DNA of 52,977 bases from positions 1 to 52,977 of the forward strand of contig JAHXHN010000013.1 in the NCBI GenBank assembly GCA_025656675.1, read 5' to 3'. This DNA comes from Candidatus Thiodiazotropha sp. (ex Codakia rugifera) (GTDB lineage Bacteria > Pseudomonadota > Gammaproteobacteria > Chromatiales > Chromatiaceae). Of the stretch, positions 1 through 7,600 are shown piece after piece. The number at the start of each line of letters is the position of its first letter. Within the stretch, counting starts at the first letter, position 1. Under the pieces are notes generated by a model that saw only the letters and a list, made by a program, of their open reading frames with translations, searched no databases and was not told the DNA's origin. Both the position numbers and the translations under genes were made by a program.

Positions 1-334
1 TTGAAAATGCACCATCCACAGCGGTTTTACGTTCACCACTATGGGCAGTGACAATGGTGAAGAGTGAGCCAGGGGAGATTAATCGCGAATCGCGCGCCAC
101 ATCAGCGAGACCCTGAGCGACCAGGGCCATTTGGGAGAGTGCTGAACAGGCAATCATCGGGATGGGCGCCTTGATATAGGCCTGTACCTCATTTACTGCA
201 TCTCGTGCAATTGCCGGAAATGCCTCGACTGGGTAAGGTTCTCGGTCTGGGGCCGGGGATATCTGGCCAGGCTTAGGCGCTCCAATCCAACCACTATCCG
301 AGAGATCGAGAATAGAACTACCTTCACCTGCCAT
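1..334 (-). CDS. DUF3987-family protein, N-terminal part (cut by window edge)
   Basis: Only the first 111 codons are in the window. The gene starts at ATG 334-332 and overlaps the preceding CHC2 gene by 11 bases. After a short proline-rich leader, the sequence PYPVEAFPAIARDAV, followed by a region with IKAPIPMIACSALSQMAL and ending in TAHSGERKTAVDGAF, matches the start of DUF3987 proteins. These are primase/helicase-associated proteins common in prophages and integrative elements. The HSGERKT segment sits where these proteins carry a Walker A-like loop. Its likely role, with the CHC2 protein, is replication or maintenance of the element; this is inferred from context. Confidence 0.75.
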   Translation of the reverse strand, partial: MAGEGSSILDLSDSGWIGAPKPGQISPAPDREPYPVEAFPAIARDAVNEVQAYIKAPIPMIACSALSQMALVAQGLADVARDSRLISPGSLFTIVTAHSGERKTAVDGAFS

Positions 335-803
335 ATCTCAACTCCAGACCTCGCCAAATTCGTCGCGCTGCAAGTAGCTCCCGATCCCACGGCTCATCAT
401 TCATAGGCTGGAATTCTGGTCTTTGTGATCTATAGCGAGAATCACGCCCGTTTTGTCGATCAGATACCCGAGCGCCAACGAACTGCAGCAATACCAAGAG
501 CTCATGCCAGAGGGCATTTTCAATCTCTGCAATGGTTTTGCGCTGATGATAACGGCGTTTTTCTGCCTGGTTTAACTCATCCTTGTGAAACAGGTCTTTC
601 ATCTCCAAACTAAGTGCCGCGACTACATCCTGAACCTCACAGCCTGCAAAGCAGCGTATCAACACACGCCCATCATCACCCTCAGATATGCTCAATGAGG
701 GTGATCTGTCTTCATGGGCTGGGCAGCGTGAAAGGTATCGACCACTACCCAGAGAACGCACTTTCTCAAGACGATTCAATACATGATCGATGGGAGCTGT
801 CAC
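324..803 (-). CDS. CHC2 zinc-finger (DNA primase-type) protein
   Basis: A 159-residue protein starting at GTG 803-801, coupled to the preceding 59-codon gene by a GTGA overlap. Residues about 5-75 resemble the DnaG/CHC2 zinc-binding domain: CPAHEDRSPSLSIS followed by GRVLIRCFAGC gives the C-x2-H...C-x2-C ligand set, and a hydrophobic segment ending in KDLF follows. The rest (about 80-159) is Arg-rich and lacks a TOPRIM catalytic core. It is therefore not a full primase, but a stand-alone zinc-finger protein that probably works with the downstream DUF3987 protein in element replication. Such split primase pairs are common in proteobacterial integrative elements. Confidence 0.8.
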   Translation of the reverse strand: MTAPIDHVLNRLEKVRSLGSGRYLSRCPAHEDRSPSLSISEGDDGRVLIRCFAGCEVQDVVAALSLEMKDLFHKDELNQAEKRRYHQRKTIAEIENALWHELLVLLQFVGARVSDRQNGRDSRYRSQRPEFQPMNDEPWDRELLAARRIWRGLELRYGR

Positions 804-979
804 TTGAAATCACTCGGTAAGGGGACGTTGTATGATCCACGGGTACATCTCACTGACTCATATTCCCTAGCAAAGTCGGAAAGCACCATAAGTCCCCTGT
901 CTTTACGCCACTTACGGGAGCCGGGGTAATACTGATTTTTGATATCAGCAAGGTTTGATTCAGTCTGTGGTGGTTTCAT
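800..979 (-). CDS. Small hypothetical protein, 59 aa
   Basis: ATG 979-977 opens a 59-codon frame that begins inside the end of the 87-residue gene and ends by a GTGA overlap with the CHC2 gene start. The protein begins MKPPQTESNLADIKNQYYPG, is basic in the middle (SRKWRKDRG) and has no recognisable domain. The tight coupling on both sides, which fills what would otherwise be a gap of about 160 bases in a compact leftward operon, is the main argument that it is translated. No function can be assigned. Confidence 0.6.
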   Translation of the reverse strand: MKPPQTESNLADIKNQYYPGSRKWRKDRGLMVLSDFAREYESVRCTRGSYNVPLPSDFK

Positions 980-1223
980 TACTCATCGTCCGGAAGTCTT
1001 CATGCATAGAATCACGTATCATTGATAAATCAATATTTGCTGAATATGACAGCTGGCGAATTGCTGCGATTAATCCTCCTTTGATATAGTCATCCAATAA
1101 TTTGGGGTTCTCCTGCTCAAGATCTTCCAGCATGTCCAATTCGATTATGCGTGCTGTCATCTTGATTCCATACAGACAGTCTTCAATCCGCTCAAGCCTT
1201 TGTTTAGTTGCAATGTCCATCAC
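960..1223 (-). CDS. Hypothetical protein, 87 aa
   Basis: This small acidic, probably helical protein has no recognised family. It starts with ATG-ATG (codon 1 or 2) 8 bases after the HTH gene stops, and GGAGAT lies just upstream. The first 25 residues (TKQRLERIEDCLYGI) look like a short coiled-coil. It lies in the integrative element between the AlpA-like regulator and the replication genes, where element-specific accessory genes are usual. The downstream 59-codon gene overlaps its 3' end. Confidence 0.6.
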   Translation of the reverse strand: MMDIATKQRLERIEDCLYGIKMTARIIELDMLEDLEQENPKLLDDYIKGGLIAAIRQLSYSANIDLSMIRDSMHEDFRTMSNETTTD

Positions 1224-1231
1224 TGATCTCC

Positions 1232-1462
1232 TTATGCTTCGAGTGTGTGTTTCTTGAGATTAGCGTCTTGGAAATCGACGAGCTCTTTTATGCGATAGCG
1301 CACACATTTTGGTGAGACCTTTACATAGATAGGCCCATTTCCATGCTGTCGCATTTGTTCAAGTTTACGAGGGGTAACACCTAAGAATTTTGCAGCTTCA
1401 GCAGTGCTGATCTGCTTATATAGATCAATTGCTGTATTTTGTTCGAAGTTGACGGTAGGCAT
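1232..1462 (-). CDS. AlpA/excisionase-like helix-turn-helix protein
   Basis: A 76-residue protein. Residues about 16-66 form a MerR/AlpA-type winged helix: QISTAEAAKFLGVTPRKLEQM is the HTH, and GNGPIYVKVSPKCVRYRIKEL the wing and following helix ending in a tip like those of 'helix-turn-helix domain-containing' excisionases. In integrative elements such proteins activate the integrase gene or direct excision. It sits just after the integrase and the 202-residue gene and before the replication genes, matching the int-alpA-primase order of P4-like satellites. SD-like GGAG lies upstream of the ATG. Confidence 0.8.
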   Translation of the reverse strand: MPTVNFEQNTAIDLYKQISTAEAAKFLGVTPRKLEQMRQHGNGPIYVKVSPKCVRYRIKELVDFQDANLKKHTLEA

Positions 1463-1579
1463 GCTTTACTCCTGTACTGTAATATGGACCATTCGGCACA
1501 GGAGTTATCATAGGGAAGGCAATGGAGAGTAAATAAGGGTAAAGATCAGTCCAATTCGGGGATGGTTATTACCTAAACT

Positions 1580-2188
1580 TCACGTAGACGATTTTACCCA
1601 GCTTCTTGCCCAATTGCGGGTCATTTCTTTTTCTTCATAAGATGCTATTGCTAAGCATCGATTAAATATACCGTTTTCTGTTGTTGTGATCGGTATATTG
1701 TAAGCTTCTAGAATTTCAGCAACGATGTTAGCTAAAACGCGACTAGCACTTCTAGTTTCATGATCTGGTATTCTGTCTGTTTCCCTTTTAGAGAGTGCAA
1801 TTGCTTCGTGTAGTTGGTATAAATCATGGAGCTTTTTGTGTGTTGCTGGCAAAAAGCGTGAGACTTGATCTAATTTGCCACCTACTCTAACCCACCCATA
1901 TTTTATATGCTCCCGGGTTTTAGCATCTAAGTGTGTTATTGAGTGAAGGAATATACTGAGAGAAGATTCCAGTTCGTCGACTGCTGCTTTGATTTCTTTT
2001 TTACAAGGTTCATCAAGGTCATGTTTCCTAGCAATCTGATATCTAGTGACAGCGTATTGCATGCGCTCAATGAATAAATCATCATTCACAATATCACGTA
2101 ATTCATTTTGTTCCTCGTCACTGAAAAAGAATGTTGGTACATGCCCCCCACGTTTCCATCCTCTTTTTGGCTCAATCTTCTTAGGCAT
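1580..2188 (-). CDS. Hypothetical element-encoded protein, 202 aa
   Basis: This gene starts at ATG 2188 and overlaps the integrase 3' end by 8 bases, so the two are coupled. The protein is charged and mostly alpha-helical by composition. It opens with a basic Lys/Arg stretch (MPKKIEPKRGWKRGGH), and lacks signal peptide, transmembrane segments or a motif I can place. Its position directly behind the integrase suggests an element-specific accessory role, but no function is assigned. The codon after the final Ser-Ser-Thr is a stop near the end of a segment rich in Trp and Arg. Confidence 0.6.
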   Translation of the reverse strand: MPKKIEPKRGWKRGGHVPTFFFSDEEQNELRDIVNDDLFIERMQYAVTRYQIARKHDLDEPCKKEIKAAVDELESSLSIFLHSITHLDAKTREHIKYGWVRVGGKLDQVSRFLPATHKKLHDLYQLHEAIALSKRETDRIPDHETRSASRVLANIVAEILEAYNIPITTTENGIFNRCLAIASYEEKEMTRNWARSWVKSST

Positions 2189-3434
2189 GATTAACTTCCA
2201 CTAGTTTCGCAACGGCTGCTGCTTTATGCTCTGGCCCTAGATGAGCATATCTAAGTGTCATTTTCAGATCAGCATGACCTAGTAACTCCCTTACGGTATT
2301 AAGATCTACACCAGCCATAACCAATTTGCTGGCAAAATGGTGTCGCATATCGTGCCACCGGAAATTCTGGATATTTGCCCTATCCATAAGCCCTTCCCAA
2401 CTCTTTCTAACGTTGTCAAGTGGTTTGCCACGCCGACCGGGGAAAACGATCTCAGTTGAGTGGTACCGCTGTTTGCGCCATGTATTAAGCGTATCGAGAG
2501 CAGTTTCATTTAGATTGATATGACGTGTCCTACCGCTTTTTGCCTGTTCGCCTCTTACTACAAGAGTCTTGTTAGGGAAATTAATGTCATTCCACTGGAG
2601 ATGAAATACTTCTCCCCGGCGCATCCCTGTGTTGAGGGATAGGATAACCATGGGTGTGAGATGATCAGAATAGGTTGTATCAATCTCTGGTAGCAGTGAG
2701 CGCCGGCGGTCTCTGCGCCACTTATTACCGCTGGTACGCCTAGCCTTGATTTCATCATCTCGTTTTTTCAGGGCTGTTTTGAGGCGCCTCTCTTCGTCTG
2801 GCGACAAATATCTCACCACGCCCTGTCTGTCCTCACTAGATAGCTTCAGCCGCCGAAGTGGGTGCTCATCGATGACATGCCAGTCGACAGCACGAGAGAG
2901 GCAGGACTTCAGAGTGGCTATGTCACGGTTCACGGTACCCACAGTGCGGCCCTGCTCAAACCGGCCCTTGCGCCATTTCTCAAGCAACCAGGGTGTGATC
3001 TCTTCCAGGGGCTTATCGAGGAATTCCGAGAAAGCTGATTCAATCCGTTGAGCCATGTGACTGCCGGTCTTTCGGTTGGCTTCTGCCCAGGGCCTAAATT
3101 TCTGTTCAAGGAATCCTTTCAGAGTGGAATATTTCAGTCGTTCGCCCTGTCGTTTTTCCTCTTGCTTCTCTCTAGCTGGATCACCGCCCAATATGACCTT
3201 GGCCATAAGTGTTTCAGCAATGTCCCTAGCAGTCTCTGGAGTGATATCCCCAAATTTCCCTATGGTGTACCGTCGCTGACGGTTTTGTGCATTGCGGTAT
3301 AGGAGAATGAAGGTCTTGATGTTACCCGGGGTAACTCTGAGCCGAAACGCAGGCATATCAAGGTCTGCAACCTCATACCTAGTCGATTTCGGTTCCAGAT
3401 GCTTGATATTTGTCTTGTTGAATTTGATTCTCAT
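2181..3434 (-). CDS. Tyrosine-type site-specific integrase
   Basis: A 417-residue integrase of the DUF4102/P4-like class. Residues 1-90 form the arm-binding domain (FRLRVTPGNIKTFILLYRN, RRYTIGKFGDITPETARDIA), about 105-215 the SAM-like core-binding domain, and about 225-410 the catalytic domain. The catalytic residues are visible: Arg about 272 in LNTGMRRGEV, the H-x-x-R pair about 361-364 in HDMRHHF, His in ELLGHADL and the nucleophile Tyr about 396 in LRYAHL. It appears intact. It lies about 190 bases from the tRNA-Lys fragment, so it is the likely enzyme that inserted this element. It is the first gene of the leftward operon. Confidence 0.93.
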   Translation of the reverse strand: MRIKFNKTNIKHLEPKSTRYEVADLDMPAFRLRVTPGNIKTFILLYRNAQNRQRRYTIGKFGDITPETARDIAETLMAKVILGGDPAREKQEEKRQGERLKYSTLKGFLEQKFRPWAEANRKTGSHMAQRIESAFSEFLDKPLEEITPWLLEKWRKGRFEQGRTVGTVNRDIATLKSCLSRAVDWHVIDEHPLRRLKLSSEDRQGVVRYLSPDEERRLKTALKKRDDEIKARRTSGNKWRRDRRRSLLPEIDTTYSDHLTPMVILSLNTGMRRGEVFHLQWNDINFPNKTLVVRGEQAKSGRTRHINLNETALDTLNTWRKQRYHSTEIVFPGRRGKPLDNVRKSWEGLMDRANIQNFRWHDMRHHFASKLVMAGVDLNTVRELLGHADLKMTLRYAHLGPEHKAAAVAKLVEVNHA

Positions 3435-3620
3435 AGAAGACCCTTTGCATATGCATCCATTGGTCTAATCCATCAAGTGTGGGTAACGTTGGGGTAACAG
3501 ATCAAGAGTATATTACTCTGTAACGTGTTCGGCAATGTTCGGGTAAAAATATATTATTAACAATAAGATAGTATAGAATTACTGGCAGGATCAAAAAGTT
3601 AGGAAAGGCTGAAAATTCGC

Positions 3621-3666
3621 ACTCTTAATCCATTGGTCGAAGGTTCGTATCCTTCATGGCCCACCA
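3621..3666 (+). other. tRNA-Lys(CUU) 3' fragment, attachment-site-like element end
   Basis: The stretch ACTCTTAATC ... CATGGCCCACCA has an anticodon loop CTCTTAA (anticodon CUU), a T arm (GAAGG/CCTTC) and an encoded CCA end. The 5' half is absent: no acceptor strand complementary to ATGGCCC is found within 45 bases upstream. The T loop reads TTCGTAT instead of TTCGAAT, losing A58, so the fragment has drifted and is not functional. A 3' tRNA fragment next to an integrase is the usual mark of an attR/attL site. The intact tRNA should be at the far (left) end of the element. Confidence 0.75.
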
Positions 3667-4196
3667 ATTTTTTCAGGGTGCATACCGGGCACATAGGTAA
3701 TACTTTTTGAGTTATGGGTCATGGCCCACCGACTCCACCCAGCTCTCTTCCTTACCATAAAAACCAGAATAGTGCGTAAAGCGGGTAAGCCAGATCCTGC
3801 TGTGGTTGATCACTAGGACCACCCAATCATTAAACGGGTACTCCTGTATATCAGGATGTCAGAACGCGCACGACGAGACATTTCATCTGATTATTTCGTA
3901 CTCAGAAGCCATGTATATCACCAGCCGGTGCCAGGAATATCCTGACGATCCTGATTGCTAGTAACAGCAGAGGCTGTCCTCAGTCTGAGAGAGCCTATAT
4001 TCAACCTCTTCTTTGCATCCCTGGATCTGGAATAGTTTGGGGATTGACACCAGTCCGTGATGATGATGTTCGTTGTGATGAGTGTGGTTAAGTTTCCTGA
4101 CTGAGTAGGGAATAGGGAAACCTTTTGTTTATAAAAAAATGGTGTATCCCAATCTCATTAGTTTACATATTTTAACATTTCACACGCATTAACCGC
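3667..4196. other. Intergenic region without a clear gene
   Basis: No convincing gene is visible. An 11-base copy of the tRNA end (CATGGCCCACC) recurs at 3720-3730. A leftward open frame of about 47 codons (3712 to about 3855) lies here but has no start, SD or recognisable motif; it may be the tail of a decayed gene. The last 60 bases are AT-rich and lead into the promoter of the chemoreceptor gene. Confidence 0.4.
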
Positions 4197-4223
4197 TAAA
4201 TCAAAAAGCCACACAGACGATAA
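4197..4223 (+). promoter_or_regulatory. Sigma-28 (FliA)-type promoter
   Basis: TAAATCAA-N11-GACGATAA matches the FliA consensus TAAAGTTT-N11-GCCGATAA with the exact 11-base spacer and 7 of 8 bases in the -10 element. It lies 58 bases before the chemoreceptor start codon, as expected for a late flagellar/chemotaxis gene. Confidence 0.75.
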
Positions 4224-4281
4224 GGTTAATTGCTATATCTAACTTTTTACCAATAGCCTCTCAATATGAGGACCACGCAAG

Positions 4282-5412
4282 ATGTTCGGCATGACCAACA
4301 AAAAACTTATTGCTCGACACAATGAGCAGCTCTCACAACAAGCGTTAAGGATAGAAACGCTGGAGGCACAACTATCGTCGCTAAATGAAGAGAATGAGCA
4401 ACTACGACAAAAACAAGATGATTACAATTCTGAGCAGGGATTTCAGGATCAGCTACTCAGCAACTTCGCTACCCTGGGGGAGTCGTTTGATGAGCTGCAG
4501 CACTCTCTGATGCATACCGCTAACAATATGAAAGATGAGAAGCTCAACGCTATCCGAGGCTCTGAAATCTCGTCTCAGGCTGTTGCCAGCGTAAAGGTCA
4601 TGAATAATGAAATAGAAAGTGTTACCCGTATCTCCCAGGAGAGTTCCGACAGCGTCGTAAAATTGGGGGGGATCGCAAATAACATCAGTAATTTCGTCAG
4701 CATTATTCAGGGTATCTCGGAACAGACCAATCTGTTGGCATTGAATGCTGCTATCGAAGCTGCCCGCGCCGGTGAAATGGGACGTGGGTTCGCGGTGGTT
4801 GCCGATGAGGTTCGCAACCTGGCTGGCAGAACCCGGGAAGCAACTACAGAGATTGCCAGCTTGGTGGATACGATCACTATCGAGACCCAGAAATCAATGG
4901 AAACCATGTCCTCTGTTATGGATGTGACCAACAGTTTTCAAAATCAGGTCTCTAAATCTATCGAACAGATCAACCAGCAGATCGATCTCTCCAAGTCGAT
5001 GGAGTCGACTATCTCTTCAACAGCCTTGCGTAGTTTCGTAGAACTGGCAAAGTTTGACCACCTGATTTTCAAATTTGGTATCTACAAGGCCTTTCTGGGT
5101 CTTTCCGACTTGACAGCAGATTCCCTCGCTGACCATAAGAGTTGCCGTTTGGGACAGTGGTACTACCAAGGTGAGGGAATAGCCTGTTTCTCCAAGCTGC
5201 CTGGTTACAGGGAAATTGAGTCTCCTCATTTACAAGTACACGAAAATGGAAAACAGGCTTTGAGCCATTATAGGAGTGGAGAACGGGAAGCGGGTGTTCA
5301 AGCCATCACCAAGATGGAGGAAGCCAGTATGCAGGTACTCTCACGACTTGAAAACATGGCTCGTGCTGGAGAGTCGGATACGCAACTCCTTTGTACGAAC
5401 GAGCAGGATTAA
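4282..5412 (+). CDS. Soluble methyl-accepting chemotaxis protein with C-terminal CZB domain
   Basis: A 376-residue cytoplasmic chemoreceptor. Residues 10-55 form a coiled-coil, about 60-245 the signalling domain with the hairpin tip motif [21 protein letters not shown]...[15 protein letters not shown], and about 255-365 a chemoreceptor zinc-binding (CZB) domain. The CZB ligands are seen in [18 protein letters not shown] and [10 protein letters not shown]. There is no transmembrane segment, HAMP or periplasmic sensor, and the methylation helices are short. CZB receptors sense zinc or hypochlorite and may feed a chemotaxis or c-di-GMP output array. GAGGA lies 9 bases before the ATG, and the gene follows a FliA-like promoter. 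The next nearest gene is far away, so it is probably monocistronic. Confidence 0.9.
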   Translation: MFGMTNKKLIARHNEQLSQQALRIETLEAQLSSLNEENEQLRQKQDDYNSEQGFQDQLLSNFATLGESFDELQHSLMHTANNMKDEKLNAIRGSEISSQAVASVKVMNNEIESVTRISQESSDSVVKLGGIANNISNFVSIIQGISEQTNLLALNAAIEAARAGEMGRGFAVVADEVRNLAGRTREATTEIASLVDTITIETQKSMETMSSVMDVTNSFQNQVSKSIEQINQQIDLSKSMESTISSTALRSFVELAKFDHLIFKFGIYKAFLGLSDLTADSLADHKSCRLGQWYYQGEGIACFSKLPGYREIESPHLQVHENGKQALSHYRSGEREAGVQAITKMEEASMQVLSRLENMARAGESDTQLLCTNEQD

Positions 5413-5428
5413 GTATGCATTTAAATAA

Positions 5429-5470
5429 GAGCCTATCTCACCTGGTCGTATCGGCTCATGTGCTTTTTTT
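5429..5470 (+). terminator. Possible intrinsic terminator after the chemoreceptor gene
   Basis: GAGCC ... GGCTC can pair with a 19-base loop, extended by an AU pair set, and is followed within 6 bases by seven T. The stem is short and the loop long, so this is a weak call. Confidence 0.35.
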
Positions 5471-5644
5471 GGAGTAGATGCTGGTGAATATCAATTCACA
5501 TGAATACGTGTATCTATTGTGTACTGCCCTACATCTACACTCATACTGACGTCCATTACTTGCTGTTGGGTCGTTGCCATAAGAACGCATCCTTGCAAAG
5601 TTCGGGCTTTTAAGCCTATTCAACTGAGCTTAATCGTAATAACT

Positions 5645-6153
5645 GAAAAGCATCTGGTGCATTTTTTTATCAGACAGGTTTCCTTGCTGATTTGCCTGCT
5701 GTCATCAAGCGGCTTATTTGCGAATGGTGTAGAAAACAGATTCATCGCTATGGGGCTTTTCGATATTAATACGTTTAATGGCTAAATAAAGATTGATCTT
5801 GTTAATTCAGATCCAGCATATATTTTCCTCGAAGAAGATTTCTACGGAGATCTGGACAAGGCCTGCCTTAGAATGAAACTAGCTGTAATGTTTTCAAAAG
5901 CTCAAAGACTCCTTAAAAAAGCAGATCCTTCATTTTCACTTCAAGTGCTGGATGCTGCACGTCAAGATCTGTTATTCGGGCTAAGTCTAAACAAAATGAT
6001 AGGCGCACATTTTGAAAGATAAATTGTAAATCCAGACAAAAAGGCTCGATGCATTATTATAGAATCGCTACAGATATTGCGATCGTCGATGAGTCTGGGG
6101 AAATTATAGATATGGGCTATGGTACGCAAGCTCCTGAAGATGCGTATCCAACC
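5645..6153 (+). pseudogene. Decayed D-alanyl-D-alanine dipeptidase (VanX/DdpX-like, peptidase M15D)
   Basis: Three frames together spell a VanX-like protein. A signal-like start (VSLLICLLSSSGLFANG) ends at a stop after FDINTFNG. A second stretch then reads IDLVNSDPAYIFLEEDFYG, CLRMKLAVMFSKAQRLLKK and LQVLDAAR, followed by a stop after HFER. After that, a frame shifted at an A-rich tract (6037-6044, consistent with two extra bases) gives KGSMHYYRIATDIAIVDE then IIDMG. The last block carries the metal-binding H-x6-D motif of the M15 family. Stops, the frameshift and the missing catalytic Glu-His end show it is inactive. It lies in a gene-poor region and is not part of any operon. Confidence 0.75.
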
Positions 6154-6292
6154 TAGTTCTTATGCGCCAGATATCATGGATGTTGCATATAGTGATGTAT
6201 GGCGATCTATGTGCGGACTCGAATACCAGAAACTCTGGTAATGGTAAGATTCTCAAATTACACAGCGCTGCGCTCTTGTGTGATTTTCTTAC

Positions 6293-6445
6293 TTATAGCA
6301 GTCCGCCAGCAGAGAATAGATAGACCACGAATACAACTGTACCAATGAGCAGCCCCCAGATAGGCCAGAAACAGAGCCACTTATGGTCTTTGCACTCATG
6401 ATTGAGTGGGCAGACATTTTTGAATGGGCAGTGATTAGTGGACAC
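6293..6445 (-). CDS. 50-residue Cys-rich single-pass membrane protein
   Basis: GTG 6445-6443 starts a 50-codon frame with GAGGAAG 4 bases upstream. Residues 1-25 carry four Cys and three His (NHCPFKNVCPLNHECKDHKW, then LCFW) that could bind a metal or form disulfides. Residues about 26-46 are a hydrophobic helix (PIWGLLIGTVVFVVYLF). No family is recognised. The C-x5-C-x5-C spacing with His is reminiscent of small zinc-ribbon or cytochrome-assembly peptides, but this is only a resemblance. It stands alone between the dipeptidase pseudogene and the riboswitch. Confidence 0.6.
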   Translation of the reverse strand: MSTNHCPFKNVCPLNHECKDHKWLCFWPIWGLLIGTVVFVVYLFSAGGLL

Positions 6446-6785
6446 GATACTTCCTCGGATGGTCTAGAAGAAGTATTTCACCATTGAACTTTTAGTTCAA
6501 CGCCTTGCATCAACACACGATGGGCAGCCCAAAAATACCAGATCTGGTGAGCTGAACTGTCGCTTTAAACAGGTGAGAATTAATCCGGATTATTTGATGA
6601 CGTTGAACTATTCTATCTAGTTGTTTCTAAAATGAATTTATTGGAATTATTCTTAGCTTGTCATGCTCGATTGTCAGTTTAGAATCACTTTTCGCCGTAT
6701 GTAAGCGCCCATAAAACATCACTAAAGTTACAGGGCGGTAGGCCGTTATAAACTTTAGAAGCAAGTAGTTATTTGCTTAAAAGCG
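6446..6785. other. Intergenic region before the riboswitch
   Basis: AT-rich DNA with no start codon and SD supporting a frame of useful length. It probably holds the promoter of the riboswitch transcript, but no box is clear enough to call. Confidence 0.4.
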
Positions 6786-6880
6786 TGTTCGAAAAGGCAA
6801 ACCTGCCGAAAGGCAGGGACGCAAAATCACAGTCTAAGGGCAGCAACACTGCCTACGACCGATGGATTACCGAAACCGTG
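6786..6880 (+). ncRNA. Cyclic di-GMP-I (GEMM-I) riboswitch aptamer
   Basis: The conserved GEMM-I elements appear in order: GGCAAACC, the hairpin CTGCCGAAAGGCAG with its GAAA tetraloop, GGGACGCAAAA, CACAGTCTAAGG, a second hairpin (GGGCAG/CTGCC), CTACG and TTACCGAA. The tetraloop and the joining sequences match the consensus that docks P2 against P3 around one c-di-GMP. It lies 108 bases before a small secreted protein gene and is followed by the expression-platform hairpin at 6961-6980. Confidence 0.9.
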
Positions 6881-6960
6881 ACTCAAAATCAACTCCCTAC
6901 TGGTTGATGTCATATTTTCGTAACTGCACTTTCCTGCAGTAAGCGTCTCGTCAATTCGAA

Positions 6961-6980
6961 CTCCTATTACCGAATAGGAG
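6961..6980 (+). promoter_or_regulatory. RBS-sequestering hairpin (riboswitch expression platform)
   Basis: CTCCTATT-ACCG-AATAGGAG is a perfect 8-base-pair stem with a 4-base loop. Its 3' arm contains the AGGAG Shine-Dalgarno of the gene starting at 6988. When the stem forms, the RBS is hidden, so the aptamer upstream probably acts on translation rather than termination. A second possible stem (ATCAAC 6888-6893 with GTTGAT 6903-6908) lies between aptamer and hairpin and could switch it. ATTACCGAA occurs both at the aptamer 3' end and in the hairpin. Confidence 0.7.
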
Positions 6981-6987
6981 AACTAAA

Positions 6988-7374
6988 ATGTGCGTAAGGT
7001 CTAAATTACAACTAATCATTCACGGGCTTATATTGATAATATTCAGCCTTACAACCAATCTAATGGCCAGTGACTCATTCAATAAGTTGTCTGTCAATAG
7101 CAGTGATCGACAGCAATGGGTGTGTGACTACAGCAGGGCGCATAATGATGTGTTGTATTTACGCTGTGATGACCTTACAAGTATAGTGAATGATCCACTG
7201 ATAGTGGCTGGTGAGTATCGGGAAAGCTCTACAAAATATATCCCTGTTTGGCGTCGTCCGGATAATGAAAACTCAGCAATCAAACTTGTAGAATCTGTAT
7301 TGTGTCACCAAAAATACAAGTGCAGTGTGCATCTCAAATCAACGTTTTCATCCGGTCTAATTGTTAACCGATAA
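6988..7374 (+). CDS. Small secreted protein under c-di-GMP riboswitch control
   Basis: This 128-residue protein has an N-terminal signal sequence (basic MCVRSK, hydrophobic LIIHGLILIIFSLTTN, probable cleavage after LMAS at about residue 28). The mature part of about 100 residues has four Cys (WVCDYSR, LRCDD, VLCHQKYKCSV) that could form two disulfides. No known family is recognised. AGGAG lies 7 bases before the ATG but is sequestered in a hairpin. GEMM-I targets in other bacteria include adhesins, pili and cytochromes, so a surface, matrix or redox-related role is possible. The gene is monocistronic. Confidence 0.75.
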   Translation: MCVRSKLQLIIHGLILIIFSLTTNLMASDSFNKLSVNSSDRQQWVCDYSRAHNDVLYLRCDDLTSIVNDPLIVAGEYRESSTKYIPVWRRPDNENSAIKLVESVLCHQKYKCSVHLKSTFSSGLIVNR

Positions 7375-7600
7375 TTTTCTCAATCAATTCGATCTGATTG
7401 GTAATACATGCCAGCTCTGAACTGATGCTATTGAAGCAATCAGTCTTATGAAAAATAGCTGCTTTGGCATATTAGGTAAAACAGAGCAATAAACCAAACA
7501 AAAAGGATCAAACTCTGTTTTTATCTTGATCCCGTTGTTTTGAAGTTCTATCAGTATCGGCTTTATGACACGCTGTTGTTGAAGTAATTGTTTGATTGTT

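Larger units (their letters stand above)
1..3666. mobile_element. Right end of an integrated tyrosine-recombinase element (satellite or IME-like)
   Basis: Seven leftward genes, most overlapping, run from an integrase through an AlpA-like HTH protein and small unknown proteins to a CHC2 zinc-finger primase fragment and a DUF3987 protein. The block ends on the right at a tRNA-Lys 3' fragment. This gene set (integrase, AlpA-type regulator, primase/helicase-like replication protein) is typical of phage satellites and small integrative elements. The left end and any intact tRNA lie outside the window, so the size and cargo are unknown. No capsid, terminase or relaxase gene is visible here. Confidence 0.75.

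Noticed and set aside
5519-5785. 88-codon frame starting before the dipeptidase pseudogene
   Set aside because: It is the first broken piece of the pseudogene plus unrelated upstream codons, not a separate gene.
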